A stretch of 11,598 bases of DNA, taken from positions 1 through 11,598 of the forward strand of contig SDVU01000646.1 of the NCBI GenBank assembly GCA_016256075.1, written 5' to 3'. The stretch is from Dictyocoela muelleri (lineage: Eukaryota > Microsporidia). The translations under genes and the position numbers were made by a program. Below the pieces are notes generated by a model, which saw only the letters and a list, made by a program, of their open reading frames with translations, was not told where the DNA came from and made no database searches. Below are positions 1-7,518 of this stretch, piece by piece. The stretch's first letter is position 1; every line of letters starts with the position of its first letter.

Positions 1-415
1 ATATACTAAAAATAGAAGTTAATGAAAAAAATACACATTCGGGAGTATTATGATTAGATGCGTTTAAGGTATGTTTTCAGTTTTTTTTTTCGTAATCTTA
101 TATATTTGGAAACATGCAGGTGTATCAAGTAAGTAGTTATTACCAAAAAAAATAGCAAAAATAGTCATAAAAAATATTAAACAATAAAAGTATTAAATTA
201 TTTCTTTAAAAATAATCGTTTATGTTAATAATTGTTTTAATAAAATATAATAAAAAAATTTAAAATAAAAATCATTAAGGTTTTTATTTTCAATTATAAT
301 TAATCAATAACATCATTTTTTAATCAATAACATCGTTGTTTCAATAACATCATTTTTTGGTCAGTAAAATCAAAAGTTGATACTTTTTTTAATAATCACC
401 AACTTATTGATACTT
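1..415. other. AT-rich spacer downstream of the Edc4-like gene
   Basis: No gene is supported here. The stretch is mostly A and T with long homopolymer runs. A short GGG-containing motif precedes an ATG at 50-52, but that frame closes after five codons (ATG ATT AGA TGC GTT TAA). A GTATGT/CAG pair nearby could mimic splice sites, but no open frame follows. The right part, from about 304, carries short direct repeats that are listed separately. Confidence 0.6.
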
Positions 416-424
416 TTAATAATC
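304..424. repeat. Short direct repeats running into the stop codon of the Edc4-like gene
   Basis: The motif TCAATAACATC occurs three times, at 304, 324 and 341, each time followed by a T-rich run. A second motif, TTGATACTTTT followed by AATAATC, occurs at about 378-398 and again at about 408-424. The second copy contains the TAA stop (416-418) of the minus-strand gene. This looks like local slippage or duplication around the 3' end of the gene. No function is implied. Confidence 0.6.
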
Positions 425-3391
425 TTCATTTCTAATCTTCTTAGAAATAATATACTTATCAAGCGTATTAGAAATAACTTTTAAAAAGTCATTTAAAAGA
501 TTATCATTGACATTATTTTTCTTCAAAACCTTCGTAATCTTAATTGTTAAATTTTTAAAACACTGAGTCTCTTTAAATCCAAATTCTTCAATACGGATAT
601 TTAGCAAAAGATCTTTCAGGAATTGGAGATAAATTAACTTTTTGGTCGGTATAAATTCGAGAGTTTTTTCAATTAACAATGAAATCGTTTCAGGGCTGAA
701 AATTAAATCATCTGTATTTTTATTTTCAATGAAAAATTCAAATAATTCTTGAGACTGTGTTGAAAAAATTGCTGCTTTTTCTAATTCGCCTGAATTCATA
801 ATTTTTTTCAGTTGAAATTTTTCATCTGGCTTTGATTGACAATTAACCATTTTCACGATAATTTCGTGAAGTGAATTTTCAATTGCTGGAATCACATTTT
901 GAATAAAACAATTTTTAATTTCATTGAGAATTTCCGACTTTCCGAGAAATTCATGCTTCTCAATATTGCTGGTCAAATTAGAAAACCCGTTTTTTAGCTC
1001 TTTTTTGATTGTTAACTCAAAATTTTGTTCATAATTGCGCATTTTTAGCAATTTCTCAGTCAATTTTTCAAAATTTTTATTTAACTGCATACTCACAGAG
1101 TCAAGAAAAATATCAAATTTTCTTTGTTGTTCCTGTTCTTTCCGTTTGCTGATTTTTTCAAATATTTCAAGTACTTTCTCTACAGATACCTGATCTTTTA
1201 CCATAAGGGTGGATTTTTGATTATCAATATTATCGTTGATAGAACTTTTATTGTTAATCAATTTATTATCTGAGTTTTCATCATTCAAAGAACTTTTAAC
1301 GTTCAAAGCACTTTTATCATTTAAAGAACTTTCATGATTTAAAGCACTTTTATCATTCAAAGAACTTTTAACGTTTAAAGAACTTTCATCATTCAAAGAA
1401 CTTTTATCGTTTAAAGAATTTTTATCAGTTAAAGAACTATTATCGTTTAAAGAACTTTTAACGTTTACAGAACTTTTATCATTTTTAAATGAAAGAAGTT
1501 CTCTAAATTTCTCAAGAATATCACTCGATGAATTTTGATCATTTGTTTCAATTTCATTTTTTGATAATAAATTTTTATTTGAAATTGAATTTTCCGAAGA
1601 ATTGATCTTATTATTAGGATAATTAGAACCATTAATCATAGACTTATCATAATTAGAATCATTAATTATAGCCTTATCAAACTCTGAATCAGCAATCCTT
1701 CGATCAATTTTGTCTTCAAAATATCTCCTAAAATTAGCAACTTTTCTTTTATTATTAACTTTAGCTGAAGATTCATTTTGTTGATTAATAGTATCGTTTT
1801 TTAAATCATCGATAGATTTCTTTGTATCTGAGTCAGGATTATGTATTTTCGTTTTATAATCTAACTCGTCTTTTTTATTCTGAGTCTTAGATCCTTTACC
1901 CATAGTGCTAATAAAGAAATTTTTTTCTTTTTTAACTTCATTTTTAACTTTACTATTAACATTTTTAACTTCATTTTTAACTTCATTAACATTATTAACT
2001 TCATTAACATTTTTAACTTCATTAACATTTTTAACTTTACTGTTAACATTTTTAACTTTACTGTTAACATTTTTAACTTCATTTTTAACTTCATTTTTAA
2101 CTTCATTGACATTTTTAACTTCATTTTTATCTCTTTCAATGAGCAAAGAAATAATGCAGTCGTTATTTTTATTTTTATGAACCACTAAATCATAAATTTT
2201 ACCCGAAAAGGAATGACTACCAACTCTTGTCAAATTAAAATTCTTAGGCGAATACCAAAAAATATTATTGTTTTTTACAACAATTAAAAATTCTTCAAAA
2301 GTATAATATCCAGCAACATCAGTTGTTGGAATTGAAGATTTTATATCTCCATTTTTATCGATAATTGCAAATTCAATGTTTCCTGAACGTTTTTTTGCTA
2401 TTACACCACAATTCTTGCCGTCGGCAACATAAATACCTTCAAATAATTTTTTATGATTCATGTTGTATATGGAATTATTGTAATGATAGACCAGTTGGTT
2501 TCGAAAGAAATAAAGCAGTGGTGTGTATTGAGTTTTTTTGATTTTTGCAAGATTTGTCAGGTTGTTCATTAACGAATTAAATGTTTTTGATTTTGTTGAG
2601 AATATTTTTAAATTTTGTTGGCTATTTGAATTTATTTTTATCTCACAAATTTTGGCTTGGTTTTCTGAATTCATTTTCAATTCATTAAGGAATAAATTTT
2701 TGTTAAACTCATCAAAATTTGCTTCGTGAAAAGACCATGATTTTTCATTATTTCTTAAAATAAAAATTGATTTATTAGTCACTAAGAAATCCGTTACGTT
2801 GTTAAGAGTTCCAAAGTGTAGAGCTAAAATGTCAACAGGTGATACTTTTAAGTTAACAATATTATTTTTATCATCATTGTTATTTTTATCATCATTGTTA
2901 TTTTCAGCATCATTGTTATTTTTATCATCATTGTTATTTTTATCGTCATTGTTATTTTTATGATTATTATTTTCTTCATTACTCTTTTTATCATTATTAA
3001 TATTTTTATTAGTCTTTTTATTACGTACCTCATCAATCATAAGAAATATCAATTCATAATTATTAAAAAGAATGAAAATGAAATTATCACAAACTTCAAT
3101 TTTAATAATTTCATTTAGAAATTCGATTTGAAAACTTTTGTTTTTCTTTATAACGTAAAAAATTTTTGAATTAAAAGTAAAAGCAACCAGTTGGTCTGAC
3201 GAATGAAGAATTGGATTGATGATTTCATCTTTTGATGAGATCATTTGGATTTTAAATGTGTAATTCTTGAGATTGATTGATTCGCCTTTAGTTATTTTGA
3301 ATGAGTTGATTTTTTTAGTGAAAATGTTGAGTATTTCGGTTGATGGTGTTGGTTTTTTTGTTTTGAGCATTTCCTTGATTTTTGCATTCAT
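416..3391 (-). CDS. Edc4/Ge-1-like enhancer of mRNA decapping (putative scaffold)
   Basis: This is a 991-residue protein if translation starts at 3391. An in-frame ATG at 3475 would add 28 residues. I prefer 3391 because a CCCCC run lies 2 bases upstream of it (see 3394-3398) and the extra 28 residues look like translated AT-rich leader. Residues 1 to about 420 alternate short beta strands, as in a degenerate WD40 propeller, interrupted by an Asn/Asp/Lys repeat at about 131-178. A Lys/Asn/Val repeat (about 419-490) and a Ser/Leu/Asn/Asp repeat (about 637-708) fill the linker. Residues from about 737 to the end are helical. They follow the order of the Edc4 C-terminus: an EQ-rich coiled coil, then IQNVIPAIENSLHEI (compare the Edc4 VVLPAFEKSCQ segment), then GELEKAA with a tandem-helix tail ending SPETISLLIEKTLEF and LIYLQFLKDLLL. 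In animals and plants Edc4 joins Dcp1 and Dcp2 in P-bodies. The assignment rests on remembered family pattern. Alternatively it is another WD40/coiled-coil scaffold. Confidence 0.68.
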   Translation of the reverse strand: MNAKIKEMLKTKKPTPSTEILNIFTKKINSFKITKGESINLKNYTFKIQMISSKDEIINPILHSSDQLVAFTFNSKIFYVIKKNKSFQIEFLNEIIKIEVCDNFIFILFNNYELIFLMIDEVRNKKTNKNINNDKKSNEENNNHKNNNDDKNNNDDKNNNDAENNNDDKNNNDDKNNIVNLKVSPVDILALHFGTLNNVTDFLVTNKSIFILRNNEKSWSFHEANFDEFNKNLFLNELKMNSENQAKICEIKINSNSQQNLKIFSTKSKTFNSLMNNLTNLAKIKKTQYTPLLYFFRNQLVYHYNNSIYNMNHKKLFEGIYVADGKNCGVIAKKRSGNIEFAIIDKNGDIKSSIPTTDVAGYYTFEEFLIVVKNNNIFWYSPKNFNLTRVGSHSFSGKIYDLVVHKNKNNDCIISLLIERDKNEVKNVNEVKNEVKNEVKNVNSKVKNVNSKVKNVNEVKNVNEVNNVNEVKNEVKNVNSKVKNEVKKEKNFFISTMGKGSKTQNKKDELDYKTKIHNPDSDTKKSIDDLKNDTINQQNESSAKVNNKRKVANFRRYFEDKIDRRIADSEFDKAIINDSNYDKSMINGSNYPNNKINSSENSISNKNLLSKNEIETNDQNSSSDILEKFRELLSFKNDKSSVNVKSSLNDNSSLTDKNSLNDKSSLNDESSLNVKSSLNDKSALNHESSLNDKSALNVKSSLNDENSDNKLINNKSSINDNIDNQKSTLMVKDQVSVEKVLEIFEKISKRKEQEQQRKFDIFLDSVSMQLNKNFEKLTEKLLKMRNYEQNFELTIKKELKNGFSNLTSNIEKHEFLGKSEILNEIKNCFIQNVIPAIENSLHEIIVKMVNCQSKPDEKFQLKKIMNSGELEKAAIFSTQSQELFEFFIENKNTDDLIFSPETISLLIEKTLEFIPTKKLIYLQFLKDLLLNIRIEEFGFKETQCFKNLTIKITKVLKKNNVNDNLLNDFLKVISNTLDKYIISKKIRNEDY
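1268..1480 (-). repeat. 18-bp in-frame repeat encoding SSLNDK-type hexapeptides
   Basis: About twelve 18-base units encode Ser-Ser-Leu-Asn-Asp-Lys and variants (SALNHE, SSLNVK, SLTDKN). The units have diverged at the third and fifth to sixth residues. The array lies just before the coiled-coil and helical C-terminal domain of the Edc4-like protein. The Ser-rich linkers of known Edc4 proteins occupy the same relative place, though with different sequence. Confidence 0.85.
1921..2135 (-). repeat. In-frame repeat encoding VKNEVKNVN units
   Basis: This minisatellite encodes alternating Val-Lys-Asn, Glu-Val-Lys-Asn and Val-Asn-Ser-Lys units, with 12- and 21-base sub-periods visible as recurring ATTTTTAAC and ATTAACATT on the plus strand. 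It is highly charged and likely disordered, and it separates the N-terminal part of the Edc4-like protein from the linker. The antisense open frame over this block is a by-product of the repeat. Confidence 0.85.
2858..3000 (-). repeat. 15-bp in-frame repeat encoding NNDDK units
   Basis: A 15-base unit read on the minus strand encodes Asn-Asn-Asp-Asp-Lys, with one unit changed to Asp-Ala-Glu. It is repeated about six times with degenerate flanks. The unit length is a multiple of three, so copy-number change keeps the frame. It interrupts the beta-rich N-terminal half of the Edc4-like protein, probably as a surface loop. Confidence 0.85.
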
Positions 3392-3393
3392 TT

Positions 3394-3398
3394 GGGGG
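3394..3398 (-). promoter_or_regulatory. CCC-type start-proximal motif
   Basis: On the minus strand, five C in a row lie 2 bases before the ATG at 3391, in a region that otherwise has almost no G or C runs. CCC- or GGG-like motifs just upstream of start codons are an established microsporidian signal linked to transcription starts and very short 5' UTRs. No such motif precedes the upstream in-frame ATG at 3475. The motif therefore decides the start chosen for the Edc4-like gene. Confidence 0.55.
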
Positions 3399-3475
3399 TT
3401 ATGCGTTATGAAAAAATTTAAATTGATTTTTGAAATTTTGAATTTTTGAATAACAAAAAATCCAATGGTTAACAT

Positions 3476-3788
3476 TATAAAATTAAATTTAAAATATTGA
3501 TTTAAATAACACTGCTGACACTTTATTTTAAATATGTAGGGAAATGCATTAATTTAAAAATCTATAAATGTGATTATGCCCTTTATCATGTTTTAATATT
3601 GTTATACTTAATTCTAACTCGGTTTGATAATAAAAAAGATTTAGCTTGGCAATATGCAATCAAACATCTCTTTAGATCGAAATTGTTATTCTAAATCAAT
3701 AGAAAAAGTCTAATATTTCTCGTATGTTCCTTAGTTATTAGAAGTACGTGAAAAAATTAAACGGCTTGATAGTATAAAAAAGAGAAAC
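3476..3788. other. Spacer upstream of the Edc4-like gene with a short open frame of unknown status
   Basis: This stretch separates the Edc4-like gene from the first pogo-like element. A plus-strand frame is open from 3506 to the TAA at 3692-3694 (62 codons). It has no ATG early in the frame, a hydrophobic middle and the ending DNKKDLAWQYAIKHLF. At this base composition frames of this length are expected by chance, so I do not call it a gene. The 5' flank and promoter of the Edc4-like gene should lie at the left edge. Confidence 0.4.
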
Positions 3789-3790
3789 TA

Positions 3791-4895
3791 CAGTCAGATC
3801 TAATAATGTATACAATCTCTAATTTGAACACTTCGTAATTTGAAAAAAACAACTTATTATTTTTCATATTAAATCCTTAAAGTGTTCACATTAAATTTGC
3901 AATATCCACTTTCTAAAAAATAAACATGAAAAATAAAAATTTTTGTATGTTTTTGTGAAATTTTACCTCGGCTTATGATTACAAAAAAAATAAATAAAAA
4001 AGAAAAAACTTAAATGTTCATAAAAAGTTAAAATTTTAGAATGTGGCAGAAAAAATCTGATAATTTTAGGGAGGTCGCTAGCAAAAAATGGTCAATATTT
4101 TATAAAAAATTAACAACATCTTTAAAAATATTATTGAGCTGCAATCATCTTTAAACACTTAATCCAGCACTGATGCTTGAGTATTAATAGACAGCCTAAG
4201 AAGACGCATTTTTTGATCAGGAATCATATGAATGATTTCAGAACAAAAATGTAATCAGAATGAATACTCATTATGACGCAATGACTTTTATACAGAAAGC
4301 TTGAAAAAACGTCACATAATATACAATAACGAATCTTTATAAGTCATTGAAAATTCTTAATCATTATGTTGATAAAGTAAAAATCATGAAATCGCATTAA
4401 TAACGATTTTTATATATGTTCAGAATTGATAAATATGATTCAATATTTTTAGCTTCTCTTAAAGTATCTTGGAAAATAATTATAGAGCAAAAAATTCAGA
4501 ATTATTCATGTAATCCGATAATTTTATAAACTATGAAATTACAAATCGAGATGCGCATAATCATTTGTAAAAGGTAGAAATCAGGTTTTAAACAACTGCC
4601 GTTAATATTGATACAGTTTCTAAGTTGAAAGATTCGAATATCGAGCGAGTGATACTGAAATATTAGATTTTTTTTTAAGAAATACTAAAAATTATAATTG
4701 GTCTTTTAATATTTCGTCTGAATTATTAATCCCATTAGATGTTTGTGTATATTGTTTAAACTAATAAGGCATTATATATATAATTTTGTTAGGAAGATTC
4801 AATTTAAATTTTAATTTATTCTTGATGTTCACGTTAAGTCTAATTTGAACATCAAAAAGAATGAAAGATAGTGTTCACATTATGAGATCTGACTA
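3791..4895 (-). mobile_element. Decayed pogo/Tigger-like DNA transposon, copy 1
   Basis: The left end reads CAGTCAGATCT-A-ATAATGT and the right end, reverse-complemented, reads TAGTCAGATCT-C-ATAATGT. This gives an inverted terminal repeat of about 19 bp with two mismatches, flanked by TA on both sides (3789-3790 and 4896-4897). That is the target preference of the Tc1/mariner/pogo group. Both ends carry subterminal copies, in both orientations, of a motif close to AATGTGAACA, which probably bound the transposase. The interior on the minus strand keeps only faint transposase similarity. TYKDSLLYIM near 4320-4350 and INTQASVLD at 4162-4188 fit the C-terminal 'Y+..LL..I' and 'VLDAI' blocks of pogo transposases, with several stops and frame changes between them. 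At 1.1 kb it is shorter than its neighbour and is probably internally deleted. Confidence 0.72.
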
Positions 4896-4925
4896 TATTT
4901 AAGCATCAAGAGTAAATATATAATA

Positions 4926-6737
4926 CAGACAGATCTTCTTAATGTGAACACTAACTTGCAAAAATTTTGACATGTTCACATTAAACTTAATGCGAAAACA
5001 AACTAAAATAAATGTGTCGTGTAACATTAAATTTTATGCGAATGATTCAAACATTTATTATTAATATCAAAACTGTGATTATTATAAATTTTAATGAGAT
5101 AATCTATTACTTTCGAACCTTTTTTGTTTATTATTCTACTATTGCATTATTTAAATGAGAATTTTGTCTAGTTTCCATAAAGAAATATTTTAAAACCTGC
5201 TTTTAGCTTTTTTGAGATAATAATATACTTCTATAGTGGTAATATTTTTTTTTCATGTTTATTAATCTCAACAATAGACTTGTCATCTTTAAACATAGTA
5301 TCTAAACATTGATATAAATTAACCTTAAATTATTTTTAACCATAATATTTGACAAAAAGACAAGTCCTCATGTGAGCCCGATTAATACATGAAATTTGAC
5401 GTTGTCACATAACGTTAACATCTTCAAGTGCTTTAATAAAACGATTTCTTATTGCATTCTCGGCTATATATAAACATGATTTATATATAAAGTCCATTAC
5501 ATCGTGTAAAGCTAGTTTGAATATTTCATTATATCTTAGTTCTTTGGCATTAGATTCATCGAATTCAAATAAAATTTTAATATTTAAATATCTTTTATAA
5601 AAATTTTTAAAAAAATTTTTATACCTTGATTTTACGAGTAAATTAGTGAATTTACTTTAGTTGGAGAAAAACATAACATATAAATTTGATAAATCAGAAC
5701 TAATAGGATGGATTTGTGAATTATCTAGAATAACCAATATTTCACGATTATTACCTTTCGTCGTTTCATTTCAACTAATTGGCTATTAATTAATCATACT
5801 AAGAGTATTTAAGATTATTTTTTTATATTTAAATTAATATTACTGGCATTTTTTAATTAAAAAACAGAATTTTTATATTTTCTTATAAACATAGCATTTA
5901 AATTCTTTTCTTTGAAAATTACACAAAAAATATTGCCGGTCTTATTTTGGGATGCATTACAGATGCTTTATCTTGTTAATAAACAATAAATGTTCTATTT
6001 ATTGTATGTATCCAATATATTTTCATCTCATCAGCATTAAATACATCTTTTAGTTAAAATTAATAAGTTTAAATATGTAAAAAGTTTTAAAATTTGCTAA
6101 AACATCAGTGTTTACAATTCAAAATTCATTTCAAATGTTTATTGGCTTATACTATGTTTTTTAATTTAACACATGCAGCTATAATATACTGAAAATTTTG
6201 TATATTAATTTTCTTCTGAAAGTCTAAAGCCTTCTCTTTTAGGTTATCTTGCGAGATTATAATATTTATGACACGTTTTTTAAATGGTATATTTTTTGAT
6301 CAAATGAAAATATTTATCTAGGCTGTCTATTCATTATAACAGATTTTTGATTTTTTGGTATTACTAGAATATAAAAGCTAATTATTATATTCAATTGTAT
6401 TCTATATTCACCTTAAAGATATTTAATAGTTATTTAACTGCGACTTTGAACCTACAGTTTAAGTTTTTTCTAAAAAATTAAAATTTCGATCTTCTTCTTT
6501 CTTGTTAAATCTTTTATCATTATTTTTATTCAGTATTCATAATATAAAGGTTTAAAAACAGCTTTTAAATATATGTAAAAATATTTTTTTTGAGTGTTCA
6601 TGTTCAGAACAGGAATTTGACAGTTTTAAAGTGAACATATAGTATGTTTTATAAGATATAACAAAAAATATAGAGTTTTGTGTTCATAATAAGCTGTGTT
6701 CATATAAGAGAGCGTTCATATTAAGGAGATCCGTCTG
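4926..6737 (-). mobile_element. Decayed pogo/Tigger-like DNA transposon, copy 2
   Basis: The terminal inverted repeats are about 26 bp. The left end begins CAGACAGATCTTCTTAATG and the right end, reverse-complemented, begins CAGACGGATCTCCTTAATA. About four mismatches separate them, and a TA target duplication sits at 4924-4925 and 6738-6739. The right end carries three direct copies of a TATGAACAC-like motif plus inverted copies farther in. The left end carries AATGTGAACAC followed by its inverse. The 1.8-kb size and the minus-strand transposase remnant (listed separately) fit a once-autonomous pogo/Tigger element. Its ends are related to, but distinct from, those of copy 1, only 30 bp away. 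The ends have diverged and the gene is broken many times, so the copy is old. Confidence 0.8.
5405..6540 (-). pseudogene. pogo/Tigger-like DDE transposase, broken
   Basis: Reading on the minus strand, recognisable blocks appear in the expected order. EKALDFQKKINIQNF (from 6236 down) resembles the CENP-B-type DNA-binding helix block. DVFNADEMKIYW (NADE at 6027-6038) is the first catalytic Asp block, normally NADETGLFYK. REILVILDNSQIHP (LDN at 5720-5728) is the second catalytic Asp block and is followed by LSNLYVMFFSP. NQGIK then matches the family's QGIIKNF. The C-terminal piece from about 5590 to the TGA at 5405-5407 is still open and reads DVMDFIYKS...AIRNRFIKAL, which fits the 'AI.FI..SW...TI.NCF.KAG' ending. 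An in-frame stop follows the first Asp block, and the frame changes after the second Asp block near 5655 and before the C-terminal piece. The enzyme cannot be functional. It would have cut and pasted the element at TA sites. Confidence 0.78.
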
Positions 6738-6739
6738 TA

Positions 6740-7168
6740 TCTATAATTTAAGAAAACTTGAAGTTTTGAGAATTATTTATATGTAAGAATATAATAATAT
6801 GTAGATTTTCAATTTCTTAAAAAAATAGACTCTTGAAAATTAATTTAATATGTGATTGCAACGATATATAAAGTTTATAGTTATAAATTTTCGAATCAGA
6901 TTTTTCAATTATTTGTCATAATTTCGTTTAAGTTGTTCTGCTTAATTTTCTACTTATCATTTTAATTATTTTGTGTTGAAAAATTCATAATTCCAAGCAC
7001 CCATAGTTATCTTAAACATTAGTAAATAGATTTGTTCCTAAATTTCAAAATATATTTCATTCATAAATTATTCAGAGATCCAGTCGTATAAGCGATTTTC
7101 GTTTTATCAATGACTCAGAAGGATACAAGTAATAATGGCTTTTCATAAAATTTATCACTGCTTATTTT
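6740..7168. other. AT-rich spacer, nothing recognised
   Basis: No gene, repeat or RNA is recognised between the right end of the second pogo-like element and the SINE-like unit. All frames are frequently stopped. The A-rich tail of the SINE-like unit (minus strand) may extend into the right edge, to roughly 7150. Confidence 0.5.
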
Positions 7169-7406
7169 GCCAGATGCGTCGCCGCACTCATCCCCACACC
7201 TAGGAGAGCCCCTTCTGCATCATTGTCAAATTAGACCAAGTCTTAATCTACTTATCCCACGCTGGAACAACTGTATATTAATACTGTATTTCTATAGTTA
7301 TTGACCTCTTACGTCAACCCCAATTTTTTATTAGGTGACGTCACCAGGATTCAGACCAGATACTTAAATGTTACATTAAAGAGTGTTACCCCAGAGCTAT
7401 CTGGCC
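7169..7406 (-). mobile_element. tRNA-derived SINE-like unit
   Basis: On the minus strand the unit opens GGCCAGATAGCTCTGGGGTAA. The block TAGCTCTGGGG (7389-7399) is close to an RNA polymerase III A box (TAGCTCAGTGG type). GGTCTGAATCC (7347-7357), some 40 bases on, is close to the B box GGTTCGAATCC. These positions match a tRNA head, but no cloverleaf can be closed because the D-stem and anticodon arm no longer pair. A tRNA-unrelated body of about 165 bp follows, and an AAAATAAG tail comes after it. The unit is visibly richer in G and C than everything around it. Its first bases GCCAGAT recur inverted at the far end as ATCTGGC (minus), so the unit is bounded by a 7-bp inverted repeat. A perfect palindrome GGTGACGTCACC lies just after the B box. 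I see no clear target-site duplication. A decayed tRNA gene with unrelated flank is the main alternative. Confidence 0.6.
7334..7345. repeat. 12-bp perfect palindrome inside the SINE-like unit
   Basis: GGTGACGTCACC reads the same on both strands and lies directly after the B box of the tRNA-like head. It contains TGACGTCA, the binding sequence of bZIP/CREB factors in other eukaryotes. Whether anything binds it here is unknown. It may simply be the junction between the tRNA head and the SINE body. Confidence 0.7.
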
Positions 7407-7518
7407 TAAAAATTTAATTGACTTAACGAAAAAAAATTTAAAAAATTTAAACTTATTTAAATCTAAAAAATAAAATTTTTAAAAAGTATAAATAATCAGG
7501 TTTCTTTTGAAAGAATGT

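Noticed and set aside
40-130. Possible gene start with a short intron (GGG motif, ATG at 50, GTATGT and CAG)
   Set aside because: No open reading frame continues after any of the possible splice acceptors.
1861-2180. Open frames overlapping the 1921-2135 block: one on the plus strand encoding Leu/Thr-rich repeats, one on the minus strand encoding Lys/Leu/Met repeats
   Set aside because: They are by-products of the minisatellite within the Edc4-like gene; the coding frame of that gene runs through the same bases and is the only one with non-repeat content on both sides.
2848-3036. Minus-strand Ile/Met/Lys-repeat frame
   Set aside because: Shadow of the NNDDK repeat in another frame of the same strand.
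2538-3449. Two plus-strand frames (2538-2729, 3267-3449) with hydrophobic residues
   Set aside because: Antisense to conserved-looking parts of the Edc4-like gene; the hydrophobicity follows from reading AT-rich codons backwards.
3506-3694. Plus-strand 62-codon open frame ending in DNKKDLAWQYAIKHLF
   Set aside because: No early ATG, no recognised family, and a length expected by chance at this composition; kept only as a note in the spacer entry.
7340-7406. Functional tRNA gene
   Set aside because: A and B boxes are present but the D-arm, anticodon arm and acceptor 3' strand do not pair, so it is a tRNA-derived head and not a working tRNA.
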